Shown piece after piece: positions 22,228 through 31,410 of a stretch of 31,658 bases of DNA. Source of the stretch: Bermanella sp034110565 (GTDB taxonomy: Bacteria; Pseudomonadota; Gammaproteobacteria; Pseudomonadales; Oceanobacteraceae). Each line of letters opens with the position of its first letter. The stretch's first letter is position 1. Where the stretch lies: NCBI GenBank assembly GCA_034110565.1, contig JAWUYY010000057.1:1-31658 (forward strand). Reading direction: 5' to 3'. Position numbers and translations under genes: made by a program. The notes under the pieces are model-generated. The model searched no databases. It saw nothing but the letters and a program-made list of their open reading frames with translations, and was not told where the DNA came from.

Positions 22228-23181
22228 ATGATAGATATCGAACTAATAAAATCCGGCAATCGTCGCGCACTGGCCAAGGCCATAACCTTGGTTGAAAGCA
22301 AACGCGATGAACACCGTGAGCAAGCTCAAGTATTGCTTAATCAGTTATTGCCCAAAACAGGCAAGAGCATGCGTATTGGCATTACGGGGATTCCTGGTGT
22401 AGGTAAATCCACGTTTATTGAAGCGTTTGGTTTGCACCTTATTAAACAAGGGAAAAAAGTGGCGGTTCTGGCGGTTGATCCTAGCTCGCCATTACGTGGC
22501 GGCAGTATTCTGGGGGATAAAACCCGCATGGAATTATTAAGCCGTGAACAGAACGCTTATATACGTCCTAGCCCCTCAGAAGGCGCGTTAGGGGGTGTTG
22601 CACAAAAAACCCGTGAAACCATGTTACTTTGCGAGGCCGCTGGCTTTGATGTGATTCTGGTTGAAACCGTTGGCGTTGGCCAAAGTGAATACGAAGTGGC
22701 GGCCATGGTGGACTTTTTCTTAGTACTCATGCTGCCCAATGCCGGTGATGAGTTACAGGGCATTAAGCGTGGCATCATGGAATTAGCCGATGCGCTGGTA
22801 ATTAACAAAGCCGATGGTGAAAGCGTTAACCTTGCGAAACAAACCCAGAGTCACTATAAAAATGCGCTTCACTTATTAAGCCAAGAAAGCTTTTGGGAAC
22901 CACAAGTCAAGGCCTGTTCTGCCAGAGAGAACATAGGAATTACTGAAGTGTGGGATATGATCAGTGAATTTGAAATCCAAGCCAAAGACAATGGGCACTT
23001 TAAAAACCATCGCGCTAAGCAAAGCCGAGATTGGTTGAAAAAACTGATTAAAGAAATGCTGGAATTAAAACTCAAACAAAATTCTGACGTAAAAAAACAA
23101 CTTCCTCAATTGCAACAAGATGTTTTAGATCAGAAGATCACCCCGTATAATGCCGCGCAACACATCATTAAGTTATTATAA
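22228..23181 (+). CDS. meaB: MeaB-type methylmalonyl-CoA mutase chaperone GTPase
   Basis: The 317-residue protein is a G3E-family GTPase (ArgK/MeaB), which gates B12 loading of the mutase and protects or reactivates it. It has Walker A GIPGVGKST (about residues 54-62), the VDPSSPLRGGSILGDKTRM segment (about 87-105) typical of MeaB, ETVGVGQSE (Walker B/switch, about 148), and NKADGE, the guanine-specificity motif (about 193). The gene follows its partner mutase. Ribosome site is poor. The C-terminal dimerisation part is rich in Lys and Gln. Two bases past its stop codon the thioesterase gene starts, so these are coupled. Confidence 0.94.
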   Translation: MIDIELIKSGNRRALAKAITLVESKRDEHREQAQVLLNQLLPKTGKSMRIGITGIPGVGKSTFIEAFGLHLIKQGKKVAVLAVDPSSPLRGGSILGDKTRMELLSREQNAYIRPSPSEGALGGVAQKTRETMLLCEAAGFDVILVETVGVGQSEYEVAAMVDFFLVLMLPNAGDELQGIKRGIMELADALVINKADGESVNLAKQTQSHYKNALHLLSQESFWEPQVKACSARENIGITEVWDMISEFEIQAKDNGHFKNHRAKQSRDWLKKLIKEMLELKLKQNSDVKKQLPQLQQDVLDQKITPYNAAQHIIKLL

Positions 23182-23183
23182 TT

Positions 23184-23645
23184 ATGTCTTTAGATGCCAA
23201 AGCGGTCAGCACTGAGCTTTCTACGTTTTTTAAAACCCACCTGCCGATTACCCAGTTCATGAAAATGGATGTGGAAAGCTACGACGGTAAAACATTAATA
23301 CTCCACGCCCCTCTTGGGCCAAATATTAATGACAAGCAAACCGCCTTTGGTGGCAGCTTATATAACGCAGCCGTCATGGCATGCTGGGGAATGGCCCACT
23401 TAAAAACCTTAGAAGCGGGTATTGAGTGTAATCAGGTGGTGACGAAAGGCTCCATTGAATATAAAGCCCCTGTACATGGTGATATTCGTGCGATCTGCAC
23501 GGCGCCTTCTAAAGAGATTCTTGATGAGTTTATTGCTCACTTTAAACACAAAGGCCGTTCGCGCATCACACTCAATGCGGTGATTGAGTGCTCTGGCAAA
23601 ACGGCCGTTGAGTTTGAAGGCACTTACGCCATTATTAAACAATAG
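23184..23645 (+). CDS. YiiD_C-type hot-dog thioesterase
   Basis: The 153-residue protein has the hot-dog pattern of the YiiD C-terminal/putative thioesterase family: HAPLGPNINDKQTAFGGSLY (about residues 34-53) followed by the helix NAAVMACWGMAHLKTLEAG, then VVTKGSIEYKAPVHGDIRA and the final strands ITLNAVIECSGKTAVEFEGTY. Such enzymes cleave acyl-CoA or acyl-ACP. Its place two bases after meaB ties it to the methylmalonyl-CoA pathway, where it might release CoA from propionyl- or methylmalonyl-CoA when the pathway stalls; this is inferred. No signal peptide. The next gene converges with it. Confidence 0.8.
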   Translation: MSLDAKAVSTELSTFFKTHLPITQFMKMDVESYDGKTLILHAPLGPNINDKQTAFGGSLYNAAVMACWGMAHLKTLEAGIECNQVVTKGSIEYKAPVHGDIRAICTAPSKEILDEFIAHFKHKGRSRITLNAVIECSGKTAVEFEGTYAIIKQ

Positions 23646-23672
23646 CGCTTGTTGTATTAAGGTCAGTAATCT

Positions 23673-24563
23673 TTAAAAGATACGAGAAGCAAGAAACCAT
23701 TCTTTGATGTGTTGTGCTGCCATCTCTGGGTTCTCTTGCATGAAGCAGTGACCACCTTCCACACGTTCAGATGAATACGCACGTAATTGCGTCAGTTTTT
23801 CAACAGAGCGAGCAATAAACGGATACGACTTTTCTGCCATCAAGATTTTACACGGTGCATTCACTTTACGTAAATTCAACCAAAGCTTTTTCGGATAACT
23901 GCCGAAAATCTTCGACTCTACCGATGTTGGACACTTAAGCGTTACACCTTCGTCACAATCCATTAATGCATTGTCGACATAAGCTTGTAGCGCATCTTCG
24001 CGCCAACCTTTAAACGCACCACGTTCATGGAAGTAATCAAACGCTTCTTGTCTGGTTGCCCATGTCGTAACGCGATTACGGGCTTGCTTAGCTAATGGCG
24101 TATTTTCTAGTAAGCCAAATAGCTCACTCACCCCCATTACACTCAGCATGCCTTTGGAGAAGATAACAGGGTCCAATAACATAATCTTTTTAAAGCGCTT
24201 CTCATCACTACCCGCCATCAACCCTGTAATAACACCACCATAGCTATGGCCTAGACCAAAAATAGGAGTGGTTGCTTGCATCTGATGAGATAGGTTATTC
24301 AGCACGCTAGACATGAATTTAGCCGTGTCATTCCACACATTAAATTCATCACCAAGGCCACTATCACCATGACCTGGTAAATCTGGGATGACCAAATCAA
24401 AATCTTCAGCCAGTAAATCCAGCATCGGTTTGTACGTTAGGCCACTGAAGCCATTACCATGCAAAAATACAATAACCGGTTTGCCACTAAAGCGAGTACG
24501 CCAGCCACATAGGGAGAAGTCAGTTTTGATCTGAAATGACCAGGGTTCCAATACTACAGACAT
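23673..24563 (-). CDS. Alpha/beta hydrolase, cytosolic
   Basis: I start the protein (296 residues) at the ATG at 24563, which has AAGAG 8 bases upstream; an earlier TTG in frame (24584) has no ribosome site. Signatures: FLHGNGFSGLTYKPM (oxyanion, about residue 33), PDLPGHGDSG (about 58), nucleophile elbow GHSYGG (about 98), and a C-terminal VEGGHCFMQENPEM (His, about 273). The acid should lie in MAEKSYPF, where the usual Asp is not obvious, so a shifted acid is likely. No signal peptide. Substrate unknown. It converges with the thioesterase gene and is divergent from the esterase gene. Confidence 0.82.
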   Translation of the reverse strand: MSVVLEPWSFQIKTDFSLCGWRTRFSGKPVIVFLHGNGFSGLTYKPMLDLLAEDFDLVIPDLPGHGDSGLGDEFNVWNDTAKFMSSVLNNLSHQMQATTPIFGLGHSYGGVITGLMAGSDEKRFKKIMLLDPVIFSKGMLSVMGVSELFGLLENTPLAKQARNRVTTWATRQEAFDYFHERGAFKGWREDALQAYVDNALMDCDEGVTLKCPTSVESKIFGSYPKKLWLNLRKVNAPCKILMAEKSYPFIARSVEKLTQLRAYSSERVEGGHCFMQENPEMAAQHIKEWFLASRIF

Positions 24564-24692
24564 AGCAATCTCTTGGTGAAACAATAAATAGGCGGCGCAA
24601 TATACGCGTTTATGAAGATTTTTGATATGACCTTTTTACACACATTAGTTGCCCATATTGACTGTTCCCCTAGCAGGCGTTGCGAACCCTGA

Positions 24693-24710
24693 GCATGGGT
24701 ATTACCATGC
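24693..24710. promoter_or_regulatory. Inverted repeat in the divergent promoter gap
   Basis: GCATGG (24693-24698) and CCATGC (24705-24710) are perfect inverted repeats with a 6-base spacer, 28 bases before the esterase ATG. Could be an operator or leader hairpin. Confidence 0.3.
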
Positions 24711-24737
24711 ACGCACTATGCATTGAAAGGTAACATC

Positions 24738-25364
24738 ATGAAATCACTGATTATATTTGCATTACTTATTTTCAGCGGCCAAGCATTAAGCCAAACAAAC
24801 AACACACTATTAATTGTGGGGGACAGCTTAAGCGCTGGTTATGGTATTAAGATTGAGCAAAGCTGGCCTAGTCTTTTACAAGAAAAGCTAGATAGCATGG
24901 CTGCAGGTTACAACGTCCACAATGCCAGTATTAGTGGCCAAACCAGCAGTGAGGGCTTACGTCAAATAGATCAGCTATTAGAACTAACCCAACCGAAATT
25001 GGTGATTCTTGAACTCGGGGCAAATGATGGTTTACGCGGGTTATCCCTCTCTCAAATGCAGTTAAACTTGCAAAACATCATTGCGAAAAGCCTACGCAGC
25101 AATGCTCAGGTTTTATTAGTGGGGATTCGCGTGCCAAGTAATTACGGTCGACGCTACAGTGAGATGTTCAGCAACACGTTTAAAACATTAGCCGATGACA
25201 ACAATATTGGATTTGTGCCCTTTATGCTCGCTCCACTTGAAAACATCATTAACGATGCCAACCGCAGCGAGTATATTCAAGGAGATGGCTTGCACCCAAC
25301 CGCCAAAGCTCAGCCGATGATACTTGAGCATTTATGGATCAATATTGAAGAATCAATAAAGTAA
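24738..25364 (+). CDS. TesA-like SGNH arylesterase/lysophospholipase
   Basis: From the ATG at 24738 (AAAGG 7 bases upstream; a TTG at 24723 is less likely) the product has 208 residues. The signal peptide MKSLIIFALLIFSGQALS sends it to the periplasm. SGNH blocks are all present: GDSLSAGYG (nucleophile Ser, block I), ASISGQTSSEG (Gly, block II), LELGANDGLRG (Asn, block III) and DGLHPTAKAQ (Asp and His, block V). This is the layout of TesA, a broad esterase, thioesterase and lysophospholipase L1. The tesA symbol is withheld because the family holds several specificities. Convergent with sbcB across a shared terminator. Confidence 0.9.
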   Translation: MKSLIIFALLIFSGQALSQTNNTLLIVGDSLSAGYGIKIEQSWPSLLQEKLDSMAAGYNVHNASISGQTSSEGLRQIDQLLELTQPKLVILELGANDGLRGLSLSQMQLNLQNIIAKSLRSNAQVLLVGIRVPSNYGRRYSEMFSNTFKTLADDNNIGFVPFMLAPLENIINDANRSEYIQGDGLHPTAKAQPMILEHLWINIEESIK

Positions 25365-25370
25365 TATAAA

Positions 25371-25410
25371 AAACGGTCGAATAGGCACATCACCATTCGA
25401 CCGACATTTA
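25371..25410. terminator. Bidirectional terminator between the esterase gene and sbcB
   Basis: CGGTCGAAT (25374-25382) and ATTCGACCG (25395-25403) form a perfect 9-bp stem with a 12-base loop, preceded by AAAAAA and followed by ACATTTAG. The A run serves as the T tract for the minus-strand gene. It fits the convergent gene pair. Confidence 0.7.
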
Positions 25411-25431
25411 GACGTAATAATAAAATATCAA

Positions 25432-26874
25432 TTAATATGGATAGATACTTTCGGCGTAAGTCGCTAGCTCTTGTAACAACTCATGCTGCTCAACGGGTGC
25501 GGTTTTGGCCGCTTCGTTAATAGCAATCGCAAACTGCTCGTAGTTTAAGTATTGGCCATTATTTGGGCCCAACAATTTTTGCGTGCGGTACTCTTCCCAT
25601 TTTTCGCGCTCCTCACTATTTAGAGTTTCTAAATAATTGCGTGCACGGAAACGAAATAGCATTTCTTCTAGGCGACGGTCTTGAAACGCAAACGGCATGT
25701 CATCTAATGCCTCTGGATGCGCTTCACGTATTTGCGCCATAGCTGCTTTATCGGACGGGCCAAAAAAACCGCCCGTATACAACATAGCATCAGGGTCTGT
25801 TTGCGGTTCAAATTCACGATGCATCACGGCTTGTAGCTTTTGCGTAATGTTATGTCCACGCGCTTGATAATCTTTAATAATGGCTAAGTGTTCACGCATT
25901 TTATTACCATCTAAATGCCATTTTTCAGCGATATCGGGTGTCACCATTTTACCAGGCAATACCACAGGGCATTTATTGATGTGAATGCCTTTAAGTGCAA
26001 TACGCTCCAACCCTTGAGCCGTTAGCTGTTCTTTGGTGGTAAATAAACGTTGTTGTATTTGCTCAACACTTAACTCAAATAAGTCGGTTGGGTCCTGCAT
26101 TAAATCAAAACACATAACGGCATTTTTATTTTTTGCATCAACCGCTAATGGCACCATCATAGCGGTACAACCACGATCAACACCGAACATACCGGATATA
26201 TGCAACACAGGGCGCTGATGCACGGTATCTAGTAACGGCGCGACGGCATCTTTACGACGTAACTTAAATAAATGTTCGTATAACTTAGGTTGTTTATCTT
26301 TAATTAACTTAGCAAGACCTATAGTGGCATACACATCACTTAACGCATCATGAGCATTTTCATGGACGATGCCGTTAGCGGCACTTAAATTTTCTAATTT
26401 AAAACTGACTTTGCCATCTTCGCCTTTCGGCCAGTTGATGCCTTCTGGGCGTAACGCATACGCACAGCGCATCATATCGAGAATATCCCATCGGCTATTA
26501 CCGTTCTGCCATTCACGCTGATATGGGTCTAAAAAATTACGATAAAGAGTATGGCGCGTGACTTCGTCATCAAAACGAATGCTGTTATAACCAGCGGCAC
26601 AGGTTCCCGGTACACTGAATATGTCATTAATGCGGGCGATAAAATCTGTTTCACGCATGCCTTTTTGCTGGCAAGTTTGCGGACTGATGCCGGTAATTAA
26701 ACAGGCTATTGGGTGAGGTAAATAATCATCGGCTTGGCGACAATAAATATTCTCTGGCTCGCCAATGATATTAAGATCGAGATCGGTGCGAATGCCGGCA
26801 AATTGTGATGGGCGATCCCACACAGGGCTAACACCAAAGGTTTCAAAATCGTACCAAAAAATGGATTCGCTCAT
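25432..26874 (-). CDS. sbcB: Exodeoxyribonuclease I
   Basis: The 480-residue protein (start at 26874, matching the E. coli N-terminus; an in-frame earlier codon would add 14 residues) removes nucleotides 3' to 5' from single-stranded DNA in repair and recombination. DEDDh motifs are visible: FWYDFETFGVSPVWDRPSQF (Asp and Glu of motif I, about residues 6-12), GYNSIRFDDEVTRHTLYRNF (motif II, about 104) and NAHDALSDVYATIGLAK (His and Asp of motif III, about 176-182). Then come the SH3-like and C-terminal domains (REHLAIIKDYQARGH, EMLFRFRARNYLETL). Length fits ExoI (475). It stands alone with a convergent terminator. Confidence 0.95.
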   Translation of the reverse strand: MSESIFWYDFETFGVSPVWDRPSQFAGIRTDLDLNIIGEPENIYCRQADDYLPHPIACLITGISPQTCQQKGMRETDFIARINDIFSVPGTCAAGYNSIRFDDEVTRHTLYRNFLDPYQREWQNGNSRWDILDMMRCAYALRPEGINWPKGEDGKVSFKLENLSAANGIVHENAHDALSDVYATIGLAKLIKDKQPKLYEHLFKLRRKDAVAPLLDTVHQRPVLHISGMFGVDRGCTAMMVPLAVDAKNKNAVMCFDLMQDPTDLFELSVEQIQQRLFTTKEQLTAQGLERIALKGIHINKCPVVLPGKMVTPDIAEKWHLDGNKMREHLAIIKDYQARGHNITQKLQAVMHREFEPQTDPDAMLYTGGFFGPSDKAAMAQIREAHPEALDDMPFAFQDRRLEEMLFRFRARNYLETLNSEEREKWEEYRTQKLLGPNNGQYLNYEQFAIAINEAAKTAPVEQHELLQELATYAESIYPY

Positions 26875-26964
26875 AAAAATGCCGACTGTTATTGTAAATA
26901 ATGAATCAACCCGCATTCTAGCATGTATGACACGGAACAGGCCAAAACCCTAAGCAAGTTCAGG

Positions 26965-28002
26965 CTATTCGTCCACTGCTGTGGTCACTTGAGGCTGACC
27001 TTGTTTGCCATCATAAAACTTGATCTCAGTTTCTTGTGGATGGTTTTTTACTTTTTGTAATTGCGACATAAAGAAATTATTAGCATCACGGGCGGACTGT
27101 ATAGGCACTTCTTCCATGGGCAAATGCCCTACGCCTTCGTAAATGACATATTCGCTGTAGGCGAGATCACGATGAAATGAGCGCATGATATCCAGCGGAA
27201 TCCATTCGTCTTTTTCGCCCCACATCAGCAAAGTGGGCACGAGCACGTCTTTTACTTTTTCACCTAGGGTATCGTCGTCACTCATGGCCCGTAATTGACG
27301 AAAATGAGTAATATAGGATTCACGATTACCACGGCGCTGACTCATATCAAAATAACGCTCTTTTACTGTATCCGTCAGTACTTCTTCATGTTCGTAGGCA
27401 CTTTCGGCTGTCCAGTTAAGCATAAAGCGCGGCATAACATAGGGCGTGATCCAGTGAATACCAGGAAATGATGCAAACCCAAGCCAAAATGGCATGTCTT
27501 GCGGGTAACCACTGGCACTGACTAACGTCATTTTGTAAAGTTTTTCTGGATGCACGGCCGCGTAATTCCACGCGTAATACCCACCTAACGAATTACCCGC
27601 TAAAAAGAAGCGGTTAATGCCTAACTTTTGAACAAAGCCATCAAGCATCCCCACCATGTATTCGGCCGTTTCTTGATTAGGTGCCGTATCTGGCCCAGTT
27701 AAGCCAAAACCGGGAAGGTCCATACGGATAATACGGTACTTACCTTTTAATTGCTTAACCCAGGCATCCCAAGTGTGCAAAGACGAGCCAACCCCATGCA
27801 GTAAGACTAAAGGCGGGCCGCTGCCTTCATCGCGGTAGTGAATGGTCAAGCCATTTACGTCCACATAACGACTGGATTCGTTGGTGTATTTTTTCGCCAA
27901 TACGTCGTATGGCAAAGTTTGAGTGCCCATGGCGGTACAACCGTACAAGCCTAGACATATGAAGATGAAACTGAGAATTCGTAGCATGGAAACAGGTATC
28001 AT
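26965..28002 (-). CDS. Lipoprotein alpha/beta hydrolase
   Basis: The 345-residue protein begins with MIPVSMLRILSFIFICLGLYGC; the lipobox LGLYGC (Cys22) marks a lipoprotein, with Thr at +2, which suggests the outer membrane. A start at the second Met (27987) is also possible. Hydrolase signatures: VLLHGVGSSLHTWD (about residue 66), MDLPGFGLTGPD (about 95), nucleophile elbow GNSLGG (about 140), acid in LLMWGEKDEWIP (about 270) and GVGHLPMEE (His, about 300). Substrate unknown; close to the alpha/beta-fold family that holds haloalkane dehalogenases and esterases. It is divergent from the DUF349 gene, with a 174-base gap. Confidence 0.87.
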   Translation of the reverse strand: MIPVSMLRILSFIFICLGLYGCTAMGTQTLPYDVLAKKYTNESSRYVDVNGLTIHYRDEGSGPPLVLLHGVGSSLHTWDAWVKQLKGKYRIIRMDLPGFGLTGPDTAPNQETAEYMVGMLDGFVQKLGINRFFLAGNSLGGYYAWNYAAVHPEKLYKMTLVSASGYPQDMPFWLGFASFPGIHWITPYVMPRFMLNWTAESAYEHEEVLTDTVKERYFDMSQRRGNRESYITHFRQLRAMSDDDTLGEKVKDVLVPTLLMWGEKDEWIPLDIMRSFHRDLAYSEYVIYEGVGHLPMEEVPIQSARDANNFFMSQLQKVKNHPQETEIKFYDGKQGQPQVTTAVDE

Positions 28003-28176
28003 TTTATTGTTGTTTTTATATTAAGGGGGATTGTCGTATAAGCCGCCAATAATTACCAGAGCCCACAAACAACTGGCACCTATGTACAAAACTTGCCTCA
28101 TTTCATTGAGTCAGTAGAATGAGCCCCCTTTATATTGTTTACAGCCAGTGATATTGGCTCTTGTTAGGCGGACACC

Positions 28177-30951
28177 ATGGCAACATTTCTTAAAAATCTA
28201 TTTGCACCCAAGTGGCAACATGCCGATTCTGATGTGCGCCTACAAGCGCTGGATCAACTCAGCGATGCCCAAGTGATTGAATTACTCGCTAAACAAGACC
28301 CCAGTGAAGCCGTTCGCTTAAAAGCCATCAGCTTAATAAATAACCCTGAATACTTACCAAGCCTTTTCAACGATAAATCGTCTAATGTAAAACAATCCGC
28401 CATTGCCCAATATCTTAAGAGCCTGTTAAAAACAGACGCACCACAAGATCAACTGAAAGCCATATCAAGTATCAAAGATGCACAGCAGCTAATGACCGTT
28501 GCCACATTTTCACCACAAGCAGAGCTTGCACAAGCCGCTATCAATCAAATTAAAGATGAAGCCACTTTGTTTGATTTCATCATGCAATCGGCCAGTGCTA
28601 AGAGCCGGTTATTAGCGGCACAATATATTCAGTCAAAAGATAAGTTAAAAGCCATTGAAAAACGCTTTTTAAATAAAGACAAAACCCTGGTGCGCCATGT
28701 AAAAGAAAAGCTAGCGATTCTTGTAGAAACAGCGGCCATTGCAGAAAAAGCACAAGCGCAAGTGCAACAATTGCTTAGCAATGCACAGCAGTTAACACAA
28801 CAAGCCTTTAGTCCAACTTACGCAGGCCAAATTGCATTATTAAAACAATCTTGGCAAGATTGCCAAGTCAGTAGTGATCAACAGATTTATTTTGAAAAAG
28901 CTATAACGCAATGTGATCAAGTACTCGCTGACCACCAACAGCAGCAAGCTGAAATAGATGCTAATCAAGCGGCGCAAAAGCAAGCTCAAGCGTTACAGCT
29001 CGATAGCATCAACCAACTTCAAGTACTGTACACTCAATGCAAATCATCGGTCCCATTAAGCGAAGCATTAAAGCAAATATTAGATGGCGCACAACTAAAC
29101 TGGAAAACAGCATTAGAGTTATCCTCTAACATAGACAAACAAATAAAAAATGAATACGAAAATTTACTTAAACCGTTATTCAACCTGCAAACCAGTTTAG
29201 AATTTATGGATGAAAGCAGTATTGATTTAGAACCCATTAAAGATGCCTTGCAAAATCAATCTTTAAGCGATTTAAAGCAGCAAGAAAAAAATATAAAAAC
29301 CATAGTAAAAACAGTTAACTGGCCAAGTGAGTTTCCTGCTAGCAGTATTTTAAATAGCGTTTTAACCCTTAAAAATGAGATAGAAAACGCACTTTCTTCA
29401 CTAAAGCAAGGTGAAGATAAAGTTATCATCATGGCTGAACGCACCTTAAAAGACTTCGAAAAAGCCATTACACAAGGGCAAATAAAAGAAGCAAAATACA
29501 TCCAAAATTCACTTCGTAAACAACTTGAAAAAATAGACTCGAATAAAACAAAATCATTACAAGCTCAGTTCCAGCTATCATTACAATCTTTCAATGAATT
29601 AAAAGACTGGCAAGGTTTTGCGACCTTACCCAAGTTTGAGCAATTATGTGCTGACATGACAGCACTAGTGAATACTGATATTAACCCGAAAGAAAAAGCT
29701 GATGCTATTCGTGAGCTACAAGAGCAGTGGAAATCATTAGGCAGTCTGCCAGACCAAAAGCAACAGCAAGCATTATGGCAGCAATTTAAACAAGCATCAG
29801 ACCTCGCATACGAGCCTTGCCAAGCATATTTCGCAGAGATGGCAAAACTACGCACCTACAATTTAGAGCAGCGTACAATCATTTGTGAACAGCTAGAGCA
29901 ATTCTTTACCAATAATGACTGGGAAAATGCTAACTGGAAATCAGTACAACAAATACTCGATAAAGCTCATGATGAGTTTAAAAAATTCTCTCCCGTCAAT
30001 CACACTGACAAGAAAGCTATTATGCAACGCTTCCATGACGCTACGAGTAATATTCATGATCAGTTAGTTGAACACTTCAAATTCAACGCGGCACAGAAAC
30101 AAGCATTAATAGATGACGTGAAAGCATTGCACGATGCACAAGATATTGTGCAAGCCATTGAGCAATGCAAAGCCCTGCAAAATGAATGGAAAGAGAAAGG
30201 CAATGCCGGTCGTGCTGAACGTCAACTTTGGAGCGATTTCCGTGAGCAATGCGATGCCTTATTTGAAAAACGCAATGCCGCCAGCCAGGCTCGTAAGCAG
30301 CATTTCGATGAAAATATCAATAAAGCCAACGCGCTCATTGATACCGCCAAACAACTTACTGGGGCAGACGTCGCAGACGCCTCTACTCAGCTAAACGATA
30401 TCACTCAAGAACTAAACAGCCTTGAACTACCCGCTAAAGTAAAGCAGGCCACCTCTAAAGTTTTATCTGATATTAAGCACTTACTGAATCAAGAAGCTAA
30501 AAATCAAAAACGCCAAGCACAGCATGCATTATGGATAAACGCCCAACAGTTAGCACAAAGCCTAGGACAAGCTGAGCAACGCGGGCAAATAGACAGTGAC
30601 GTACTAGCTGACGATTTAGAGTCCACTGAACTGCCTGCCCAAGTTAAAACTATTCTACAGACTCGGTTAAATAGTGTTAACGAGAACAATAAAGACACGT
30701 TAGAACGACTTTGTTTAGAGCTAGAGATCTTATTAGAAGTAGAAAGTCCCGCCGCTGAGCAATCTACACGCATGTCTTTACAAGTTGAACGGCTACAAAA
30801 GAACATGGGACAAAGCCTGCCCAGCCTAGAGTCCCAGCTAGAAGATTTGCAGTGCCGTTGGTTTGCTATTAACGCTCAAAATGCAGACTACGACACCCTG
30901 CATGCGCGTTTTTTCGACACACTGAATAACCAGGTCGCAAAAGCTGAATAA
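28177..30951 (+). CDS. Large DUF349 helical-repeat protein
   Basis: The 924-residue protein is almost wholly alpha-helical. Residues 1-180 have HEAT-like repeats (VRLQALDQLSDAQVIELL, AVRLKAISLINNPEYL, KSRLLAAQYIQSKDKL). The rest is coiled coil with Gln, Lys and Glu; DUF349 repeats show as LQEQWKSLGSLPDQKQQQAL (about 511-530) and LQNEWKEKGNAGRAERQLWS (about 667-686), each with the L-x-x-(E/Q)-W-K-x-x-G core and a following W-x-x-F stretch. The role of DUF349 proteins is unknown; no signal peptide or membrane segment, so cytosolic. AGGCGGAC precedes the ATG closely. It stands directly upstream of the initiator tRNA genes. Confidence 0.85.
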   Translation: MATFLKNLFAPKWQHADSDVRLQALDQLSDAQVIELLAKQDPSEAVRLKAISLINNPEYLPSLFNDKSSNVKQSAIAQYLKSLLKTDAPQDQLKAISSIKDAQQLMTVATFSPQAELAQAAINQIKDEATLFDFIMQSASAKSRLLAAQYIQSKDKLKAIEKRFLNKDKTLVRHVKEKLAILVETAAIAEKAQAQVQQLLSNAQQLTQQAFSPTYAGQIALLKQSWQDCQVSSDQQIYFEKAITQCDQVLADHQQQQAEIDANQAAQKQAQALQLDSINQLQVLYTQCKSSVPLSEALKQILDGAQLNWKTALELSSNIDKQIKNEYENLLKPLFNLQTSLEFMDESSIDLEPIKDALQNQSLSDLKQQEKNIKTIVKTVNWPSEFPASSILNSVLTLKNEIENALSSLKQGEDKVIIMAERTLKDFEKAITQGQIKEAKYIQNSLRKQLEKIDSNKTKSLQAQFQLSLQSFNELKDWQGFATLPKFEQLCADMTALVNTDINPKEKADAIRELQEQWKSLGSLPDQKQQQALWQQFKQASDLAYEPCQAYFAEMAKLRTYNLEQRTIICEQLEQFFTNNDWENANWKSVQQILDKAHDEFKKFSPVNHTDKKAIMQRFHDATSNIHDQLVEHFKFNAAQKQALIDDVKALHDAQDIVQAIEQCKALQNEWKEKGNAGRAERQLWSDFREQCDALFEKRNAASQARKQHFDENINKANALIDTAKQLTGADVADASTQLNDITQELNSLELPAKVKQATSKVLSDIKHLLNQEAKNQKRQAQHALWINAQQLAQSLGQAEQRGQIDSDVLADDLESTELPAQVKTILQTRLNSVNENNKDTLERLCLELEILLEVESPAAEQSTRMSLQVERLQKNMGQSLPSLESQLEDLQCRWFAINAQNADYDTLHARFFDTLNNQVAKAE

Positions 30952-31005
30952 AACCTTAAGTAACGCTTTGTAATTGAATTTATTAGGGTTTTCCGATAAT
31001 AAGGT

Positions 31006-31034
31006 TTGACACGTACGACCCAAATCCGTAATAT
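31006..31034 (+). promoter_or_regulatory. Consensus sigma-70 promoter of the initiator tRNA genes
   Basis: TTGACA (31006-31011) is a perfect -35 and TAATAT (31029-31034) a near-consensus -10, 17 bases apart. GCGCAACC follows as a G+C-rich discriminator, the usual mark of a stringently controlled stable-RNA promoter. Expected start is about 31041, giving a leader of some 78 bases that is trimmed before the tRNA. Confidence 0.8.
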
Positions 31035-31118
31035 GCGCAACCTCGCTGAGGCAATAGCCGAAGCGGGTAAGCAATCCGTCATTCAAGTCATGTTTGAATA
31101 ACCAGAAACGGATATAGT

Positions 31119-31195
<77 letters not shown>

Positions 31196-31291
31196 TTTTT
31201 ATTTAGTTTATGAACGGCAACTTTAGCCTTTGGCTGGATCAACCCTCTTAATTGAATATTCGGTATGACTAGCAGCTTAGCGTTTAATTGA

Positions 31292-31368
<77 letters not shown>

Positions 31369-31374
31369 AATTCT

Positions 31375-31410
31375 AAAAAACCGATAAATGAAAATTTATC
31401 GGTTTTTTTC
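31375..31410 (+). terminator. Rho-independent terminator after the tRNA genes
   Basis: ACCGATAAAT (31380-31389) and ATTTATCGGT pair with a GAAA loop, followed by seven T's and preceded by a run of A, so it could work both ways. It lies 6 bases past the tRNA. Confidence 0.9.

Noticed and set aside
30951..31007. AAACCTTA and TAAGGTTT as a possible terminator of the DUF349 gene
   Set aside because: The arms are about 40 bases apart and the right arm overlaps the -35 box of the tRNA promoter; pairing seems accidental.
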